Assembly: GCF_007997385.1 (NCBI RefSeq)
Contig: NZ_VOSC01000025.1
Coordinates: 372,292-436,291 of the forward strand
Length of the DNA: 64,000 nucleotides
From: Seonamhaeicola algicola
GTDB taxonomy: Bacteria; Bacteroidota; Bacteroidia; Flavobacteriales; Flavobacteriaceae
Direction of reading: 5' to 3'
In this document: in pieces, positions 37,003-45,716 of the stretch
Layout: every line of letters begins with the position of its first letter
How positions within the stretch are numbered: position 1 is the first letter of the stretch
Position numbers and translations under genes: made by a program
The notes under the pieces: model-generated
Databases searched by the model: none
Told to the model about the DNA's origin: nothing
What the model saw: only the letters and a program-made list of their open reading frames with translations

Positions 37003-37473
37003 TTAAAAACTTAAACTATCTCCAACTTTTATGTTTAGTGTTTGTGTTAAACCTGCATTAATTTCAAGTACATACTTTGCAGGTGCGTTTGATGGTAACG
37101 AGGTTTCATCAAAAGGTTTAGCATTTTTTTGAATGCTTACAATGGTTTTAGCCGCATTTACATAAATAATATCTAAAGGTATTTTAGTGTTTTTCATGTA
37201 GAAATACCGTTCGGTTTCATCATTAAAAACAAATAGCATGCCTTGGTTTTGTGCCATTGAGGAACGATACATTAATCCCGTTTGAATATCAAAGTCTGTA
37301 TCTGCTATTTCAATATCAAAATTAATTTTTGAAGTATCTGACGTTATTCTGTGTATTGTAAGTTCACCTTCTTTGGTAAATGCAACCTTAGTTTGCGAAA
37401 CCATTTTTTTATCGTTTTTACACGCGGTTAATGCTATTAAGCCAAAATAGAAAATAAGGTGTTTTAGGTGCAT
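37003..37473 (-). CDS. DUF192 lipoprotein-like protein
   Basis: 156 residues with a lipoprotein-type N-terminus (MHLKHLIFYFGLIALTAC; Cys 18). The DUF192 domain spans about residues 45-155: QTGLMYRSSMAQNQGMLFVF, then YFYMKNTKIPLDIIYVN, and APAKYVLEINAGLTQ. DUF192 proteins are small exported beta-rich proteins without a fixed role. It overlaps the lgt stop by one base and is surely co-transcribed with lgt. Confidence 0.88.
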   Translation of the reverse strand: MHLKHLIFYFGLIALTACKNDKKMVSQTKVAFTKEGELTIHRITSDTSKINFDIEIADTDFDIQTGLMYRSSMAQNQGMLFVFNDETERYFYMKNTKIPLDIIYVNAAKTIVSIQKNAKPFDETSLPSNAPAKYVLEINAGLTQTLNIKVGDSLSF

Positions 37474-38405
37474 TATTTTATGGTGTTTTTTTGCTTAAAC
37501 CCAAACATAAAATATAAACCAATTAAAATAAAAGGAATACTTAGCCATTGGCCAGTATTAAATCCAAACCAATTTATATACTCGTCGCCTTGTGGTTCTT
37601 TAAAGAATTCAACAATAAACCTAACCGTCCAAAGTAAAATTAAAAACAAACCAAATAAAAAGCCAGTTTGGTCTTTTTTAGCTGTTTTAGAGTAGAAAAA
37701 CCATAATATTAAAAATACAATTATGTAGCAAGCAGATTCATATAATTGTGCGGGGTGGCGGTATGGTACTTTTTCTAATAAATCGGCAAATTGTGGGTTT
37801 TCGGTAACGGCGTTATATGCTTTTTGTACATCATTAATACCTGTTAATTTTACAATTTGACTTTTGTAATATTCATCTTGAATAAAACGAACACCTAACG
37901 GAAAATTGCCTGAAACTTTTCCAATAATTTCAGAATTTATAAAGTTTCCTATTCTAATAAACACAGCACCTGATGCTACTGAAATTACAATTCTATCTAA
38001 AATCCAAAGCATTGATTTATACTTGTATTTTCTACGGTATAAATACATACCAATAATAATGCCTATAGCAGCGCCGTGGCTGGCTAACCCTTGAAAGCCG
38101 GTAAACTCTATACCGCCTTTAAATTTAAATGGTAAGAAAATACTAAAAAAATCATCATCAATAAGTTCAGATTGATAAAACAATACATGACCAAGGCGTG
38201 CACCAATCATGGTGGCTAAAACGGTGTATATAAATAAAGGATCTAAATAGGTTAATGAAACTTTTTCTTTGGTAAAAATACGTTTCATTATATACCAGCC
38301 AAGTATAAAGGCAATTACCCACATAAGGCTGTAAAAATGAAGTTTAAAATTACCAACAATATCTATACCTGTAATAGGGTTCCAATCAAATTTTAATGCT
38401 TGCAT
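37473..38405 (-). CDS. lgt: Prolipoprotein diacylglyceryl transferase
   Basis: A 310-residue, seven-helix inner-membrane enzyme that transfers diacylglycerol from phosphatidylglycerol to the lipobox cysteine, the first step of lipoprotein maturation. The N-terminal HFYSLMWVIAFILGWYIM and the Lgt signature FIRIGNFINSEIIG (about 150-163) are present. YRHPAQLYES (about 215) and DEYINWFGFNTGQWLSIPF are also typical. It serves the many lipoproteins of this window. It is followed by a DUF192 gene with a one-base overlap. Confidence 0.95.
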   Translation of the reverse strand: MQALKFDWNPITGIDIVGNFKLHFYSLMWVIAFILGWYIMKRIFTKEKVSLTYLDPLFIYTVLATMIGARLGHVLFYQSELIDDDFFSIFLPFKFKGGIEFTGFQGLASHGAAIGIIIGMYLYRRKYKYKSMLWILDRIVISVASGAVFIRIGNFINSEIIGKVSGNFPLGVRFIQDEYYKSQIVKLTGINDVQKAYNAVTENPQFADLLEKVPYRHPAQLYESACYIIVFLILWFFYSKTAKKDQTGFLFGLFLILLWTVRFIVEFFKEPQGDEYINWFGFNTGQWLSIPFILIGLYFMFGFKQKNTIK

Positions 38406-38470
38406 GCTTGTGTTTTTTGCGCTGTAAATATACGTGTTTGCTGTAATTTAAGTGTTAAAAAAATGTTGGG

Positions 38471-39592
38471 TTATTCAATACTTAAAACTTCTACTTCAAA
38501 AATTAAGTTAGATTTTGGCGGAATACCTCTGTTGCCTTCTTCACCATAAGCTAAATGGTATGGTAAAAACAGTGTGGCTTTATCACCAACGTTAAGTTGT
38601 TTTAAGCCTTCTTTAAAACCAGGAATCATTTGTGCATCAGCACTTGTACTGGCAATAATTGGTTTATAACCGTTGGCTTTTTGCCGTTTAGGGTTAACAG
38701 CATTTTGTTTTGTTGCAATTTCTAAACTGCTTGTTTGTAGTAATTGCCCGTTTTCAAAATAAACAGCGTAATGTGTTTTAACATCAGAGTCTGGCGGTAA
38801 TTTAGGGCCGCTTCCTTTTTTTGTAATGTAGTATTTTAAACCAGATGGTAATGTTTTTGCTTTAGCTTTTTGCTTTTCAAAACGTTGTTTGGTGGTTTTT
38901 AATAGGGCTAATGCTTTTTCTTTGGCTTTCTTTTCTTTTTTAGCTTCGGCTATAAAGTGATTTTTAAATATTGTTGGGGCATCAAACTTTTTAGCGTCTT
39001 TACCTTTTCTAATAATGTTTATAGTTTTAATGCTAATGGTTTCAAGGGGCTTGTTATTAGCATCGGTTTTTACATTAGAAATGCTATCTTGTACTTCATA
39101 ACCTTCAATTAAATGCCCGAATACACAGTAGCCATCATTAAGGTCTGGTCTAGGAACTTCGGTAATATAAAATTGGCTGCCATTGGTGTTTGGACCAGCA
39201 TTAGCCATAGCAATAACACCAGGTTTGTTGTGGTTTAAATCTGGGTGAAACTGGTCATTAAACCTGTACCCTGGATTGCCTAAACCATTTTCTAGAGGGT
39301 CGCCTCCTTGAATCATAAAAGAGTCTATAACACGGTGAAAAATAAGTCCGTCATAAAACTTTTTGCCAATAAAGGCGCTGTCAACTAGGGTGTTTGTACC
39401 TTCGGCTAAAGACACAAAATTGGCTACTAATACAGGTACTTTTTTGTAGGCTAATTTAGTTAGCATAGTGCCTTTGGTTGTTTTAATTTCAGCGTATATA
39501 CCTTCGTCTAAATTTTCATAAGACGATTTACAAGAAACAAAAACCAAAGTTAATGCCAATAAAAACACGTTAAATTTGGGACTAAATGTCAT
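38471..39592 (-). CDS. Dual-domain peptidyl-prolyl isomerase (cyclophilin + FKBP), lipoprotein
   Basis: The start at 39592 (MTFSPKFNVFLLALTLVFVS-C, Cys 21) gives a lipoprotein signal; the upstream Met at 39637 overlaps gldI and lies outside it. The 373-residue protein has a cyclophilin domain (about 25-200: FHRVIDSFMIQGGDP, NTNGSQFYIT, YCVFGHLIEGYEV). A Lys/Ala-rich helical linker follows (about 205-250). The FKBP domain (about 255-373) contains SGLKYYITKKGSG, MIPGFKEGLKQLNVGDKATL and YGEEGNRGIPP. Such dual-family immunophilins are known but uncommon. It probably folds proteins in the periplasm. It is co-transcribed with gldI (2-base gap). Confidence 0.92.
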   Translation of the reverse strand: MTFSPKFNVFLLALTLVFVSCKSSYENLDEGIYAEIKTTKGTMLTKLAYKKVPVLVANFVSLAEGTNTLVDSAFIGKKFYDGLIFHRVIDSFMIQGGDPLENGLGNPGYRFNDQFHPDLNHNKPGVIAMANAGPNTNGSQFYITEVPRPDLNDGYCVFGHLIEGYEVQDSISNVKTDANNKPLETISIKTINIIRKGKDAKKFDAPTIFKNHFIAEAKKEKKAKEKALALLKTTKQRFEKQKAKAKTLPSGLKYYITKKGSGPKLPPDSDVKTHYAVYFENGQLLQTSSLEIATKQNAVNPKRQKANGYKPIIASTSADAQMIPGFKEGLKQLNVGDKATLFLPYHLAYGEEGNRGIPPKSNLIFEVEVLSIE

Positions 39593-39594
39593 GT

Positions 39595-40134
39595 TTAGTT
39601 TTGGCTTTTGGTTATTGAATTTACTGTTACTTCGCAAATTAAAGGAACGTTGGTGCCTATTTTATTTTCATCGCCATAATAACCGTATGCTTTTTGCGAT
39701 GGGAATAAAAAAGTAACAGTTTCTCCAGATTTCATGAGTTTTAAACCTTCGCGTAAGCCTGTGAATAATTCTTCTTTATCCATGGCATAGTTTTGAGTTT
39801 TAGTATCATCTTTACTGTAAATCACATTGCCATTTAAAGCTTTAACATTGTAGTTGTAATTAACAATGTCTCCAAATTGGGCAGTAAAAAGGGTGTCGCT
39901 TTCAGTTTTAGTGTTGTAATAATACCAAAAACCACTTTCTGAAGCTATGTAATTTTGATTGCTTTCTTGCATTATTTTTTCAATAATAGCAGTTTCTTTG
40001 GCATTTAATGCTTTATTTCTGGCAATAGATTCATTAATAAACGACCCTGATTTTGAGGTAATAGGTCTGCGAGCCTCAGGTGTTTTACAACCAAAAAAAA
40101 GTAGTAGTATAAAGTAAGTAATGTATTTATGCAT
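39595..40134 (-). CDS. gldI: Gliding-motility lipoprotein GldI, FKBP-type isomerase
   Basis: 179 residues with a lipoprotein signal (MHKYITYFILLLFFGC; Cys 16). A long N-terminal helix region (INESIARNKALNAKETAIIE) is followed by a single FKBP domain (FGDIVNYNYNVKALNG, LFTGLREGLKLMKSGETVTF, LFPSQKAYGYYGDENKIG). This layout matches GldI, a lipoprotein required for gliding in Flavobacterium, presumably because it folds T9SS/gliding proteins. It overlaps the DHH gene by 8 bases and precedes a second, dual isomerase, so this is a periplasmic folding operon. Confidence 0.88.
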   Translation of the reverse strand: MHKYITYFILLLFFGCKTPEARRPITSKSGSFINESIARNKALNAKETAIIEKIMQESNQNYIASESGFWYYYNTKTESDTLFTAQFGDIVNYNYNVKALNGNVIYSKDDTKTQNYAMDKEELFTGLREGLKLMKSGETVTFLFPSQKAYGYYGDENKIGTNVPLICEVTVNSITKSQN

Positions 40135-41146
40135 TGTTTAGGGCTTTGTTATACTCTGGTAAGATACTAATAAATTTTTCAACAGTATCTTTTAAAGGCA
40201 GGTAGCTTTTGCCGCCAGCAGCATTTGTGTGTCCGCCACCATCAAAGTGTGCGCGCGACATTTCGTTTACCGAGAAGTTGCCTTTTGAGCGTAATGATAT
40301 TTTTATAATACCTTCTTGTTTATCTTCTATAAAAATAGCAGCCAATACAATTCCATCAAGCGATAACCCATAATTTACAACGCCTTCAGTATCTCCTTTA
40401 GTGTAATTGTATTTATTTAAATCTTCTTGTGAAAGTGTAATGTATGCAGCTTTATATTCTGGTACTATTTTTAAATTGTTTAATGCGCAGCCTAATAATT
40501 GTAACCTGTTATAACTATTTGTATCATAAACATTATTGTGTATTTGGCTGTTATTTGCGCCTTTTTCAATAAGCGTAGCTACAACGTTGTGGGTTGTACT
40601 AGTTGTAGATGAAAACCTGAATGAGCCAGTATCTGTCATAATACCAGTGTATAAGCACGTTGCTATATTGGCATCAATACTATTTAAATGGCCTAACATA
40701 TCAATAAAATGATAAACCATTTCGCATGTAGAACTCATGCTAACATCACTATACATGTAAGTTGCATAATCATCAGGTGCTTGGTGGTGATCTATCATTA
40801 TTTTTAAAGCTGAACTGTTTGCCAAAATAGGCTCCATGTTACCTGTTCTGTGAAATGCATTAAAATCTAAAGTAAAAATTATATCGGCTTCAGCAATTAG
40901 TGTTTCACATTGTTTAGTTTGGCTGTCATGTTTTAAAATAACAGATTCACCAGGTATCCATTTTAAAAAATTAGGATAATCATTAGGTGTAATTACGCTA
41001 ACGTTATGGTTGTATTTTTTTAAATAATGAAATAAGCCTAACGTAGAGCCAATAGCATCTCCATCAGGGTTTTTATGCGGTACAATTACAATTTTTTTTG
41101 GTGTAGCCAGTAATTGTTTTATGTTAGGAATGTATTGTTTTATCAT
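40127..41146 (-). CDS. DHH-family phosphoesterase (NrnA-like)
   Basis: 339 residues. The DHH domain has NPDGDAIGSTLG near residue 25, DFNAFHRTGN near 95, and IMIDHHQAPDDY with the Asp-His-His motif near 115. A DHHA1 domain closes with HFDGGGHTNAAGG near 305. This is the NrnA / oligoribonuclease-PAP-phosphatase group, which degrades short RNA oligomers or 3'-phosphoadenosine phosphate (pAp). Its 3' end overlaps gldI by 8 bases; this pairing is common in Flavobacteriia. Substrate choice (nanoRNA, pAp or cyclic dinucleotide product) cannot be told from sequence. Confidence 0.9.
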   Translation of the reverse strand: MIKQYIPNIKQLLATPKKIVIVPHKNPDGDAIGSTLGLFHYLKKYNHNVSVITPNDYPNFLKWIPGESVILKHDSQTKQCETLIAEADIIFTLDFNAFHRTGNMEPILANSSALKIMIDHHQAPDDYATYMYSDVSMSSTCEMVYHFIDMLGHLNSIDANIATCLYTGIMTDTGSFRFSSTTSTTHNVVATLIEKGANNSQIHNNVYDTNSYNRLQLLGCALNNLKIVPEYKAAYITLSQEDLNKYNYTKGDTEGVVNYGLSLDGIVLAAIFIEDKQEGIIKISLRSKGNFSVNEMSRAHFDGGGHTNAAGGKSYLPLKDTVEKFISILPEYNKALNNA

Positions 41147-41252
41147 AATTAGCGAATATACAATTTAATAACATATGCTTTAAAGCAATAGTTTTACTTT
41201 TGTATTAAAAGTAATGAACATTAAATAAATAGCGTAAATAAATATAAAAGAG

Positions 41253-41260
41253 TATTTTTG
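41253..41260 (+). promoter_or_regulatory. Candidate -7 element of ndk
   Basis: TATTTTTG fits TAnnTTTG, 20 bases before the ATG, giving a leader of about 15 bases. No clear TTG box lies at the right distance. Confidence 0.4.
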
Positions 41261-41280
41261 CGCAAAATTTTAAAAAACAA

Positions 41281-41700
41281 ATGGCAACAAATAGAACATT
41301 TACAATGCTTAAGCCAGATGCTGTTGAAAAAGGGCACATTGGCGCAATATTAGAAAAAATTTCAGCTTCAGGTTTTAAAATTGTAGCAATGAAATTAACA
41401 CAAATGACTAAAGCTGATGCAGAAACGTTTTACGCAATACACAATGAGCGTCCGTTTTTTCCAGATTTAGTTGAATATATGACGCGTGGCCCAATAGTAG
41501 CAGCTATTTTAGAAAAAGATAATGCAGTTGAAGATTTTAGAACTTTAATAGGTGCAACTAATCCAGTTGATGCAGCCGAAGGTACTATTAGAAAATTATA
41601 TGCAGAATCTATTAGTGAAAACGCTATACATGGAAGTGATAGTGATGAAAATGCAGCAATTGAAGGTGCTTTTCATTTTTCAGGTAGAGAGCAGTTTTAA
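41281..41700 (+). CDS. ndk: Nucleoside diphosphate kinase
   Basis: 139 residues. It transfers the gamma phosphate of ATP to nucleoside diphosphates through a phosphohistidine. The motifs are [19 protein letters not shown] at the start, [19 protein letters not shown], and the catalytic histidine in [11 protein letters not shown] near residue 119. The protein is full length. A bidirectional terminator follows and the gene is monocistronic. Confidence 0.97.
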   Translation: MATNRTFTMLKPDAVEKGHIGAILEKISASGFKIVAMKLTQMTKADAETFYAIHNERPFFPDLVEYMTRGPIVAAILEKDNAVEDFRTLIGATNPVDAAEGTIRKLYAESISENAIHGSDSDENAAIEGAFHFSGREQF

Positions 41701-41727
41701 TATTGTATTAAAAACGCAAAAAAAATT

Positions 41728-41752
41728 AAGCCCGCAATTGCGGGCTTTTTTT
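41728..41752. terminator. Terminator between ndk and the cold-shock gene
   Basis: AAGCCCGC / GCGGGCTT stem with an AATT loop and T7. A-tracts on the left let it serve the convergent cold-shock gene as well. Confidence 0.92.
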
Positions 41753-41776
41753 GTAAATAATAAGTAATACTATATG

Positions 41777-41968
41777 TTAAATTACCTTTACGTTTACTGC
41801 GTTTAAGCCTTTTCTACCTTCCTGTAGGTCAAACTCTACTTCATCTCCTTGCTTAATCTCGTCAACCAAACCAGAAATGTGAACAAAATGTTCTTTTTGT
41901 GAACCTTCTTCTACAATAAAACCAAAACCTTTAGTGTCATTGAAGAATTTAACTGTTCCTTTACTCAT
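41777..41968 (-). CDS. Cold-shock domain protein
   Basis: A 63-residue single cold-shock domain. RNP1 is KGFGFIVEEG and RNP2 is HFVHISGL. It binds single-stranded RNA and DNA and probably acts as an RNA chaperone. The second conserved block, DEIKQGDEVEFDLQEGRKGL, is typical for the family. It is monocistronic. The long AT-rich leader (161 bases to the next gene) could carry temperature control, but I see no clear structure. Confidence 0.95.
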   Translation of the reverse strand: MSKGTVKFFNDTKGFGFIVEEGSQKEHFVHISGLVDEIKQGDEVEFDLQEGRKGLNAVNVKVI

Positions 41969-42129
41969 GTTTAAAAAATTAAATTAATATTGATGCTAAG
42001 GTAGTGTTTAAAACAATTGTAAATCATTTATTTACAGTTATTTTTTTGTGAATTTTAACAATTTTTTTCTAACCCCTTTAAAATTAAGGGTTGTAGGCTA
42101 TTTTTTATTTTTTAAAATTGGTAGTTTTA

Positions 42130-42426
42130 CTAGCGTAAAATCAATTTTTTAACAATTTCTTTACCTAGCTCTTCGTTAATTAAGGTAATTATTTTTTGTT
42201 TTCCGTAACTAAGTTCTTCTCTTAAAACACTTGAACTTAACTGAACATATAAAATTTCGTTTTGTAAGGTTATTGCAGTTGTGTAATTGTTTACACCGTT
42301 ACCCATTAATTTTGCCCAAGCATCGGCAACGTTTACTTTATTTAAACCTTTGTCTAGCTTATTGCTTTCAACAAATTCTTTTAATGCGTCTTTAATGCTT
42401 ATATGTTCGCTATGGCGTTTGGGCAT
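42130..42426 (-). CDS. DUF721 (DciA-like) protein
   Basis: 98 residues of the DUF721 family. It contains IKDALKEFVESNKLDKGLNK, then ADAWAKLMGNGVNNYTT, and LSSSVLREELSYGKQKIITL. Some DUF721 members (DciA) help load the replicative helicase; here the position next to recF fits a replication or repair link, but that is inference. The 128-base gap from recF carries no further ORF. Confidence 0.85.
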   Translation of the reverse strand: MPKRHSEHISIKDALKEFVESNKLDKGLNKVNVADAWAKLMGNGVNNYTTAITLQNEILYVQLSSSVLREELSYGKQKIITLINEELGKEIVKKLILR

Positions 42427-42554
42427 GTTTTATTTTATAAATTAAATATGAGTAGTTTTTTACTAAAGCTTGTTTTTGGTGCCAATCATTATAAACTAGC
42501 TCTAAATTTGATGCTTCAAAAGTACCAAAATTATAAGTGTTGAATTGTTAAATT

Positions 42555-43634
42555 TTATAATTTAAAAATTTCAAAAGATTGATGTACTTGTTTTACTGCA
42601 TTTTCAGTTCTGTCGGCATGGGTGTCGCTAATAAATAATTGTCCAAAATTCTCATCGTCAACTAATTTAATTATTTGTGCCACACGTTGTTCATCTAATT
42701 TATCAAAAACATCATCAAGCAGTAAAATGGGGTTAACGCCGCTTTGCGCTTTAATAAAGTCAAACTGTGCCATTTTTAAAGCAATTAAAAAAGACTTTTG
42801 CTGGCCTTGGCTACCAAACTTTTTAATAGGATGTGTTTCAATATCAAAACTTAAATCGTCTTTATGTATGCCAACACTTGTATATTGTAACGCTTTATCT
42901 TTATTTATTACTTGTTTTAATAACGTGCTTAAATCATTATCAAATAAATGGCTATTGTAAACCAGTTCTACAGTTTCATTACCGTTGCTTATAGCTTTGT
43001 AGCGTTCTTTAAAAATAGGAATAAACGCGTTTAAAAAGGTTTGTCTTTTTTCAAAAATATGTGTGCCAAATTCGTTAAGTTGTGTGTTGTAAACATCTAA
43101 AGTATCGGCATTAAAGGTGTGGTTTAAGGCAAAATATTTAAGCAAGGCGTTACGCTGTACTAGTATTTTGTTGTAATTGATAAGGTTGTTTAGGTATGTT
43201 TTATCACTTTGCGAAATAACACTATCAATAAACTTTCGTCTGGTATCACTTCCTTCAATAATTAAATTTCTGTCTGCTGGCGATATTATTACAAGTGGTA
43301 AAAAGCCAATGTGCTCGCTAAACTTGTCATAAGCTTTACCATTTCGTTTTATAACTTTTTTTTGTCCGCGTTTTAGGCTAACAACAATTTTTTCGGGCTT
43401 ATCATCTTTTGTGTATTCACCATTTATAACAAAAAACTCTTCGCCATGTTTAATATTTTGCGAAGCCACAGGATTAAAGTAACTTTTGCCAAAAGATAGG
43501 TGATAAATAGCATCTAAAACATTGGTTTTTCCTATGCCATTGTTACCAACAATACAGTTTATTTTTTCATTGAAAGTAAACGTTTTACTATCAAAGTTTT
43601 TGTAATTAAGTAATGAAATGGATTTTAAAATCAT
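42555..43634 (-). CDS. recF: DNA replication/repair protein RecF
   Basis: A 359-residue SMC-like ATPase that binds single-/double-strand DNA junctions and aids RecA loading in the RecFOR pathway. Walker A is GNNGIGKT (about residue 30), followed by [15 protein letters not shown]. The signature region is [20 protein letters not shown], and Walker B is [13 protein letters not shown]. The length is standard. It is divergent from the TPR gene and upstream of DUF721 on the same strand. Confidence 0.95.
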   Translation of the reverse strand: MILKSISLLNYKNFDSKTFTFNEKINCIVGNNGIGKTNVLDAIYHLSFGKSYFNPVASQNIKHGEEFFVINGEYTKDDKPEKIVVSLKRGQKKVIKRNGKAYDKFSEHIGFLPLVIISPADRNLIIEGSDTRRKFIDSVISQSDKTYLNNLINYNKILVQRNALLKYFALNHTFNADTLDVYNTQLNEFGTHIFEKRQTFLNAFIPIFKERYKAISNGNETVELVYNSHLFDNDLSTLLKQVINKDKALQYTSVGIHKDDLSFDIETHPIKKFGSQGQQKSFLIALKMAQFDFIKAQSGVNPILLLDDVFDKLDEQRVAQIIKLVDDENFGQLFISDTHADRTENAVKQVHQSFEIFKL

Positions 43635-43743
43635 ATTACCAAAAGCAATTTTTTAAATGGTTTTTACAGAAAAACCTTTAAAAAGATGTGCAAATTATTG
43701 AAAAATATCAAATAAATAGCCTTTTAGTTATGAAGAAAAATTA

Positions 43744-43751
43744 TATTTTTG
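43744..43751 (+). promoter_or_regulatory. Candidate -7 element of the TPR-ribH operon
   Basis: TATTTTTG fits TAnnTTTG, 21 bases before the ATG at 43773. Only an imperfect TTTTAG lies near the expected -33 position. Confidence 0.4.
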
Positions 43752-43772
43752 CGGCGCATTAATTTAAAATAT

Positions 43773-44543
43773 ATGGCAACGTACAAGAAGAGAGGATACA
43801 AACCTACAACTAAAGTTGAGAAACAACATGACATTGAAGAAAGCTCTACAACAGCAGAGGTTTTTAATACTTTAGATGAAGGTGCTTCAAAAACTGAAGC
43901 TTTTGTTGAAAAAAATCAAAAATACATATTCATCATTATTGGTGTAGTGGCCGTTGTGGTTTTAGGTACAATTGGTTACAGAGAGTTTATTGCTGGCCCA
44001 AAACAAACTACAGCTATGAATGATATGTTTCAAGCTCAAAAATATTTTGACCAAGCAACTACTGCAGTTGAAAAAGATTCACTTTACAATTTAGCTCTTA
44101 ACGGTGGCGAAGGTAAATACGGTATGCTAGATATTATTAGTGAATATAGCGGAACAGATGCTGCTAATTTAGCAAACTACTATGCTGGTACAGCGTATTT
44201 AAGATTGAAAGATTATGAAAAAGCTGTAGAATATTTAAGTGATTTTGAAAGTGATGATGAAGTTTTAGCGCCTTTAGCAAAAGGAAATATTGGTGACGCT
44301 TTTGTACAGTTAAACCAACCAGAAGATGCTTTAGGGTACTATGAAAAAGCAGCAAATATGAGAGATAATGCGTTTACAACACCTATGTATTTGTTTAAAG
44401 CTGGTAACATTGCTTTAGATTTAGGAAAAGCAAGTAAAGCATTATCATACTTTGAAAAAATAAAAACAGATTACCCAAATGCTACAGAAGCGGCTAATAT
44501 TGATGCATTTATTGGTAAAGCCCAAGTGTTAGCAAGTAAATAA
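43773..44543 (+). CDS. Membrane-anchored TPR protein (YfgM-like layout)
   Basis: The start at 43773 (MATYKKRGYKP) is preferred over an upstream in-frame Met at 43749 because it follows the -7 element. The 256-residue protein has a basic, cytoplasmic N-terminus and one membrane helix (about 47-65, YIFIIIGVVAVVVLGTIGY). The periplasmic TPR region includes LANYYAGTAYLRLKDYEKAV, YLSDFESDDE, DAFVQLNQPEDALGYYEKAA and NIALDLGKASKALSYFEKI. The layout resembles YfgM, a Sec-associated chaperone, but identity is not proven. It is followed by ribH in 54 bases. Confidence 0.82.
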   Translation: MATYKKRGYKPTTKVEKQHDIEESSTTAEVFNTLDEGASKTEAFVEKNQKYIFIIIGVVAVVVLGTIGYREFIAGPKQTTAMNDMFQAQKYFDQATTAVEKDSLYNLALNGGEGKYGMLDIISEYSGTDAANLANYYAGTAYLRLKDYEKAVEYLSDFESDDEVLAPLAKGNIGDAFVQLNQPEDALGYYEKAANMRDNAFTTPMYLFKAGNIALDLGKASKALSYFEKIKTDYPNATEAANIDAFIGKAQVLASK

Positions 44544-44597
44544 TATTGCCTAACTTTGTAGTTTATTAGCTAATTCAAAATTAATTTTGAAATTTTT

Positions 44598-45083
44598 ATG
44601 GCAACGGTAAACAAAAATCTATCAGATTACGATAAAACAACAATCCCAAACGCGAGTAAATTCCGGTTTGGGATTGTTGTTTCAGAATGGAATAACAACA
44701 TCACCGAAGCACTTTACCAAGGCGCTTATAATGCTTTAGTTGAAAATGGTGCTTTACCAAGTAACATAATACGATGGGATGTTCCTGGAAGCTTTGAGCT
44801 TATTTACGGCTCAAAAAAAATGCAAGAGCAAATGGTAAACGCTGTTATAGCAATAGGTAGCGTTATACAAGGTGAAACTAAACATTTTGATTTTGTTTGT
44901 GAAGCAGTTTCTCAAGGCATAAAAGATTTAAATGTAAACAGAGAAACACCTGTTATTTTTTGTGTGTTAACAGATAATACAATGCAGCAAGCCATAGACC
45001 GCGCTGGTGGTAAACATGGTAATAAAGGTACAGAGGCTGCCATTGCTGCTATTAAAATGGCAGAATTAAGAAAAAACAGTTAA
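44598..45083 (+). CDS. ribH: 6,7-dimethyl-8-ribityllumazine synthase
   Basis: 161 residues. It condenses 3,4-dihydroxy-2-butanone-4-phosphate with the ribitylaminouracil to make lumazine, the penultimate step of riboflavin synthesis. The motifs are GIVVSEWNNNITEALYQGA, WDVPGSFELIYGSKKM, GSVIQGETKHFDFVCEAVSQ, and CVLTDNTMQQAIDRAGGKHG with the catalytic His in the KHFDF block. It is full length. No other rib gene is in the window. Confidence 0.95.
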   Translation: MATVNKNLSDYDKTTIPNASKFRFGIVVSEWNNNITEALYQGAYNALVENGALPSNIIRWDVPGSFELIYGSKKMQEQMVNAVIAIGSVIQGETKHFDFVCEAVSQGIKDLNVNRETPVIFCVLTDNTMQQAIDRAGGKHGNKGTEAAIAAIKMAELRKNS

Positions 45084-45157
45084 TATCAGCCTGTTTTCAT
45101 AACTTTCTGTTAAGTTACTAAGGTTCTACTTTTAACTTCAAACTATAGTTTGTACTT

Positions 45158-45412
45158 TTGAAAGTACAAGCATTACTTATTTTGTTTAAGCAGCGTAAAC
45201 ATAGAACTTTTAATTATAAGCCAAGGTTTTCTGAAGAGCATAAACCTGAAGATTCAAACAATACTGAATCTCAACCAGATTTTATATCAAAATGGAAAGC
45301 CGCCAAAGAAGGTAAACGCAAAGTTAAAGGCGTATTACCCGTAAGAACCTTAATTTTGGCTTTGGTACTATTATTGATTCTTATGTATGTATTAGAAAAA
45401 AAATACATGTAA
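45158..45412 (+). CDS. Small tail-anchored protein of unknown function (copy 1)
   Basis: 84 residues. The N-terminal part is basic and cytosolic (LFKQRKHRTFNYKPRFSEEH), and one C-terminal membrane helix (about 63-79, VRTLILALVLLLILMYVL) anchors it. It shares the N-terminal pattern F/T..RK.(K/R)(K/T)F.Y.PR(F/Y) with the next gene, so the two are likely paralogues. A nearby alternative start is possible. It lies between ribH and mutL, and I do not know its function. Confidence 0.7.
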   Translation: MKVQALLILFKQRKHRTFNYKPRFSEEHKPEDSNNTESQPDFISKWKAAKEGKRKVKGVLPVRTLILALVLLLILMYVLEKKYM

Positions 45413-45431
45413 CTCACAAAAACAACACATT

Positions 45432-45713
45432 ATGGGACTTTTAAAAACGCGAAAAAACAAAAAGTTTAGTTATTCGCCACGTTATTATAAAGGTGAAGGC
45501 AACCCCTATGAAATTAAACATAAGTTTGATGAGCACAGAACTACCATAGGAAACAATAACGGCATAAAAGCAAAATTTAATAATGCATTAAACGATTACA
45601 AATACAACCCAGATAAAGAAGCAGATAAACGTGTGCTAATAATTATTGGTATACTAGTTTTAATTTTCTTGTTTATAATTGGGTTTGATTTATCTATTTT
45701 CTTTTCAAAATAA
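45432..45713 (+). CDS. Small tail-anchored protein of unknown function (copy 2)
   Basis: 93 residues. The basic N-terminus LLKTRKNKKFSYSPRYYKGE matches copy 1. A charged stretch follows, then a C-terminal helix of about 20 residues (VLIIIGILVLIFLFIIGFDL). It ends 3 bases before the mutL start, so it is translated from the mutL transcript. The function is unknown. Confidence 0.75.
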   Translation: MGLLKTRKNKKFSYSPRYYKGEGNPYEIKHKFDEHRTTIGNNNGIKAKFNNALNDYKYNPDKEADKRVLIIIGILVLIFLFIIGFDLSIFFSK

Positions 45714-45716
45714 TAA

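Noticed and set aside
45076-45096. AAACAG/CTGTTT hairpin overlapping the ribH stop
   Set aside because: Stem of six with an 11-base loop and no strong T-run; not called as a terminator.
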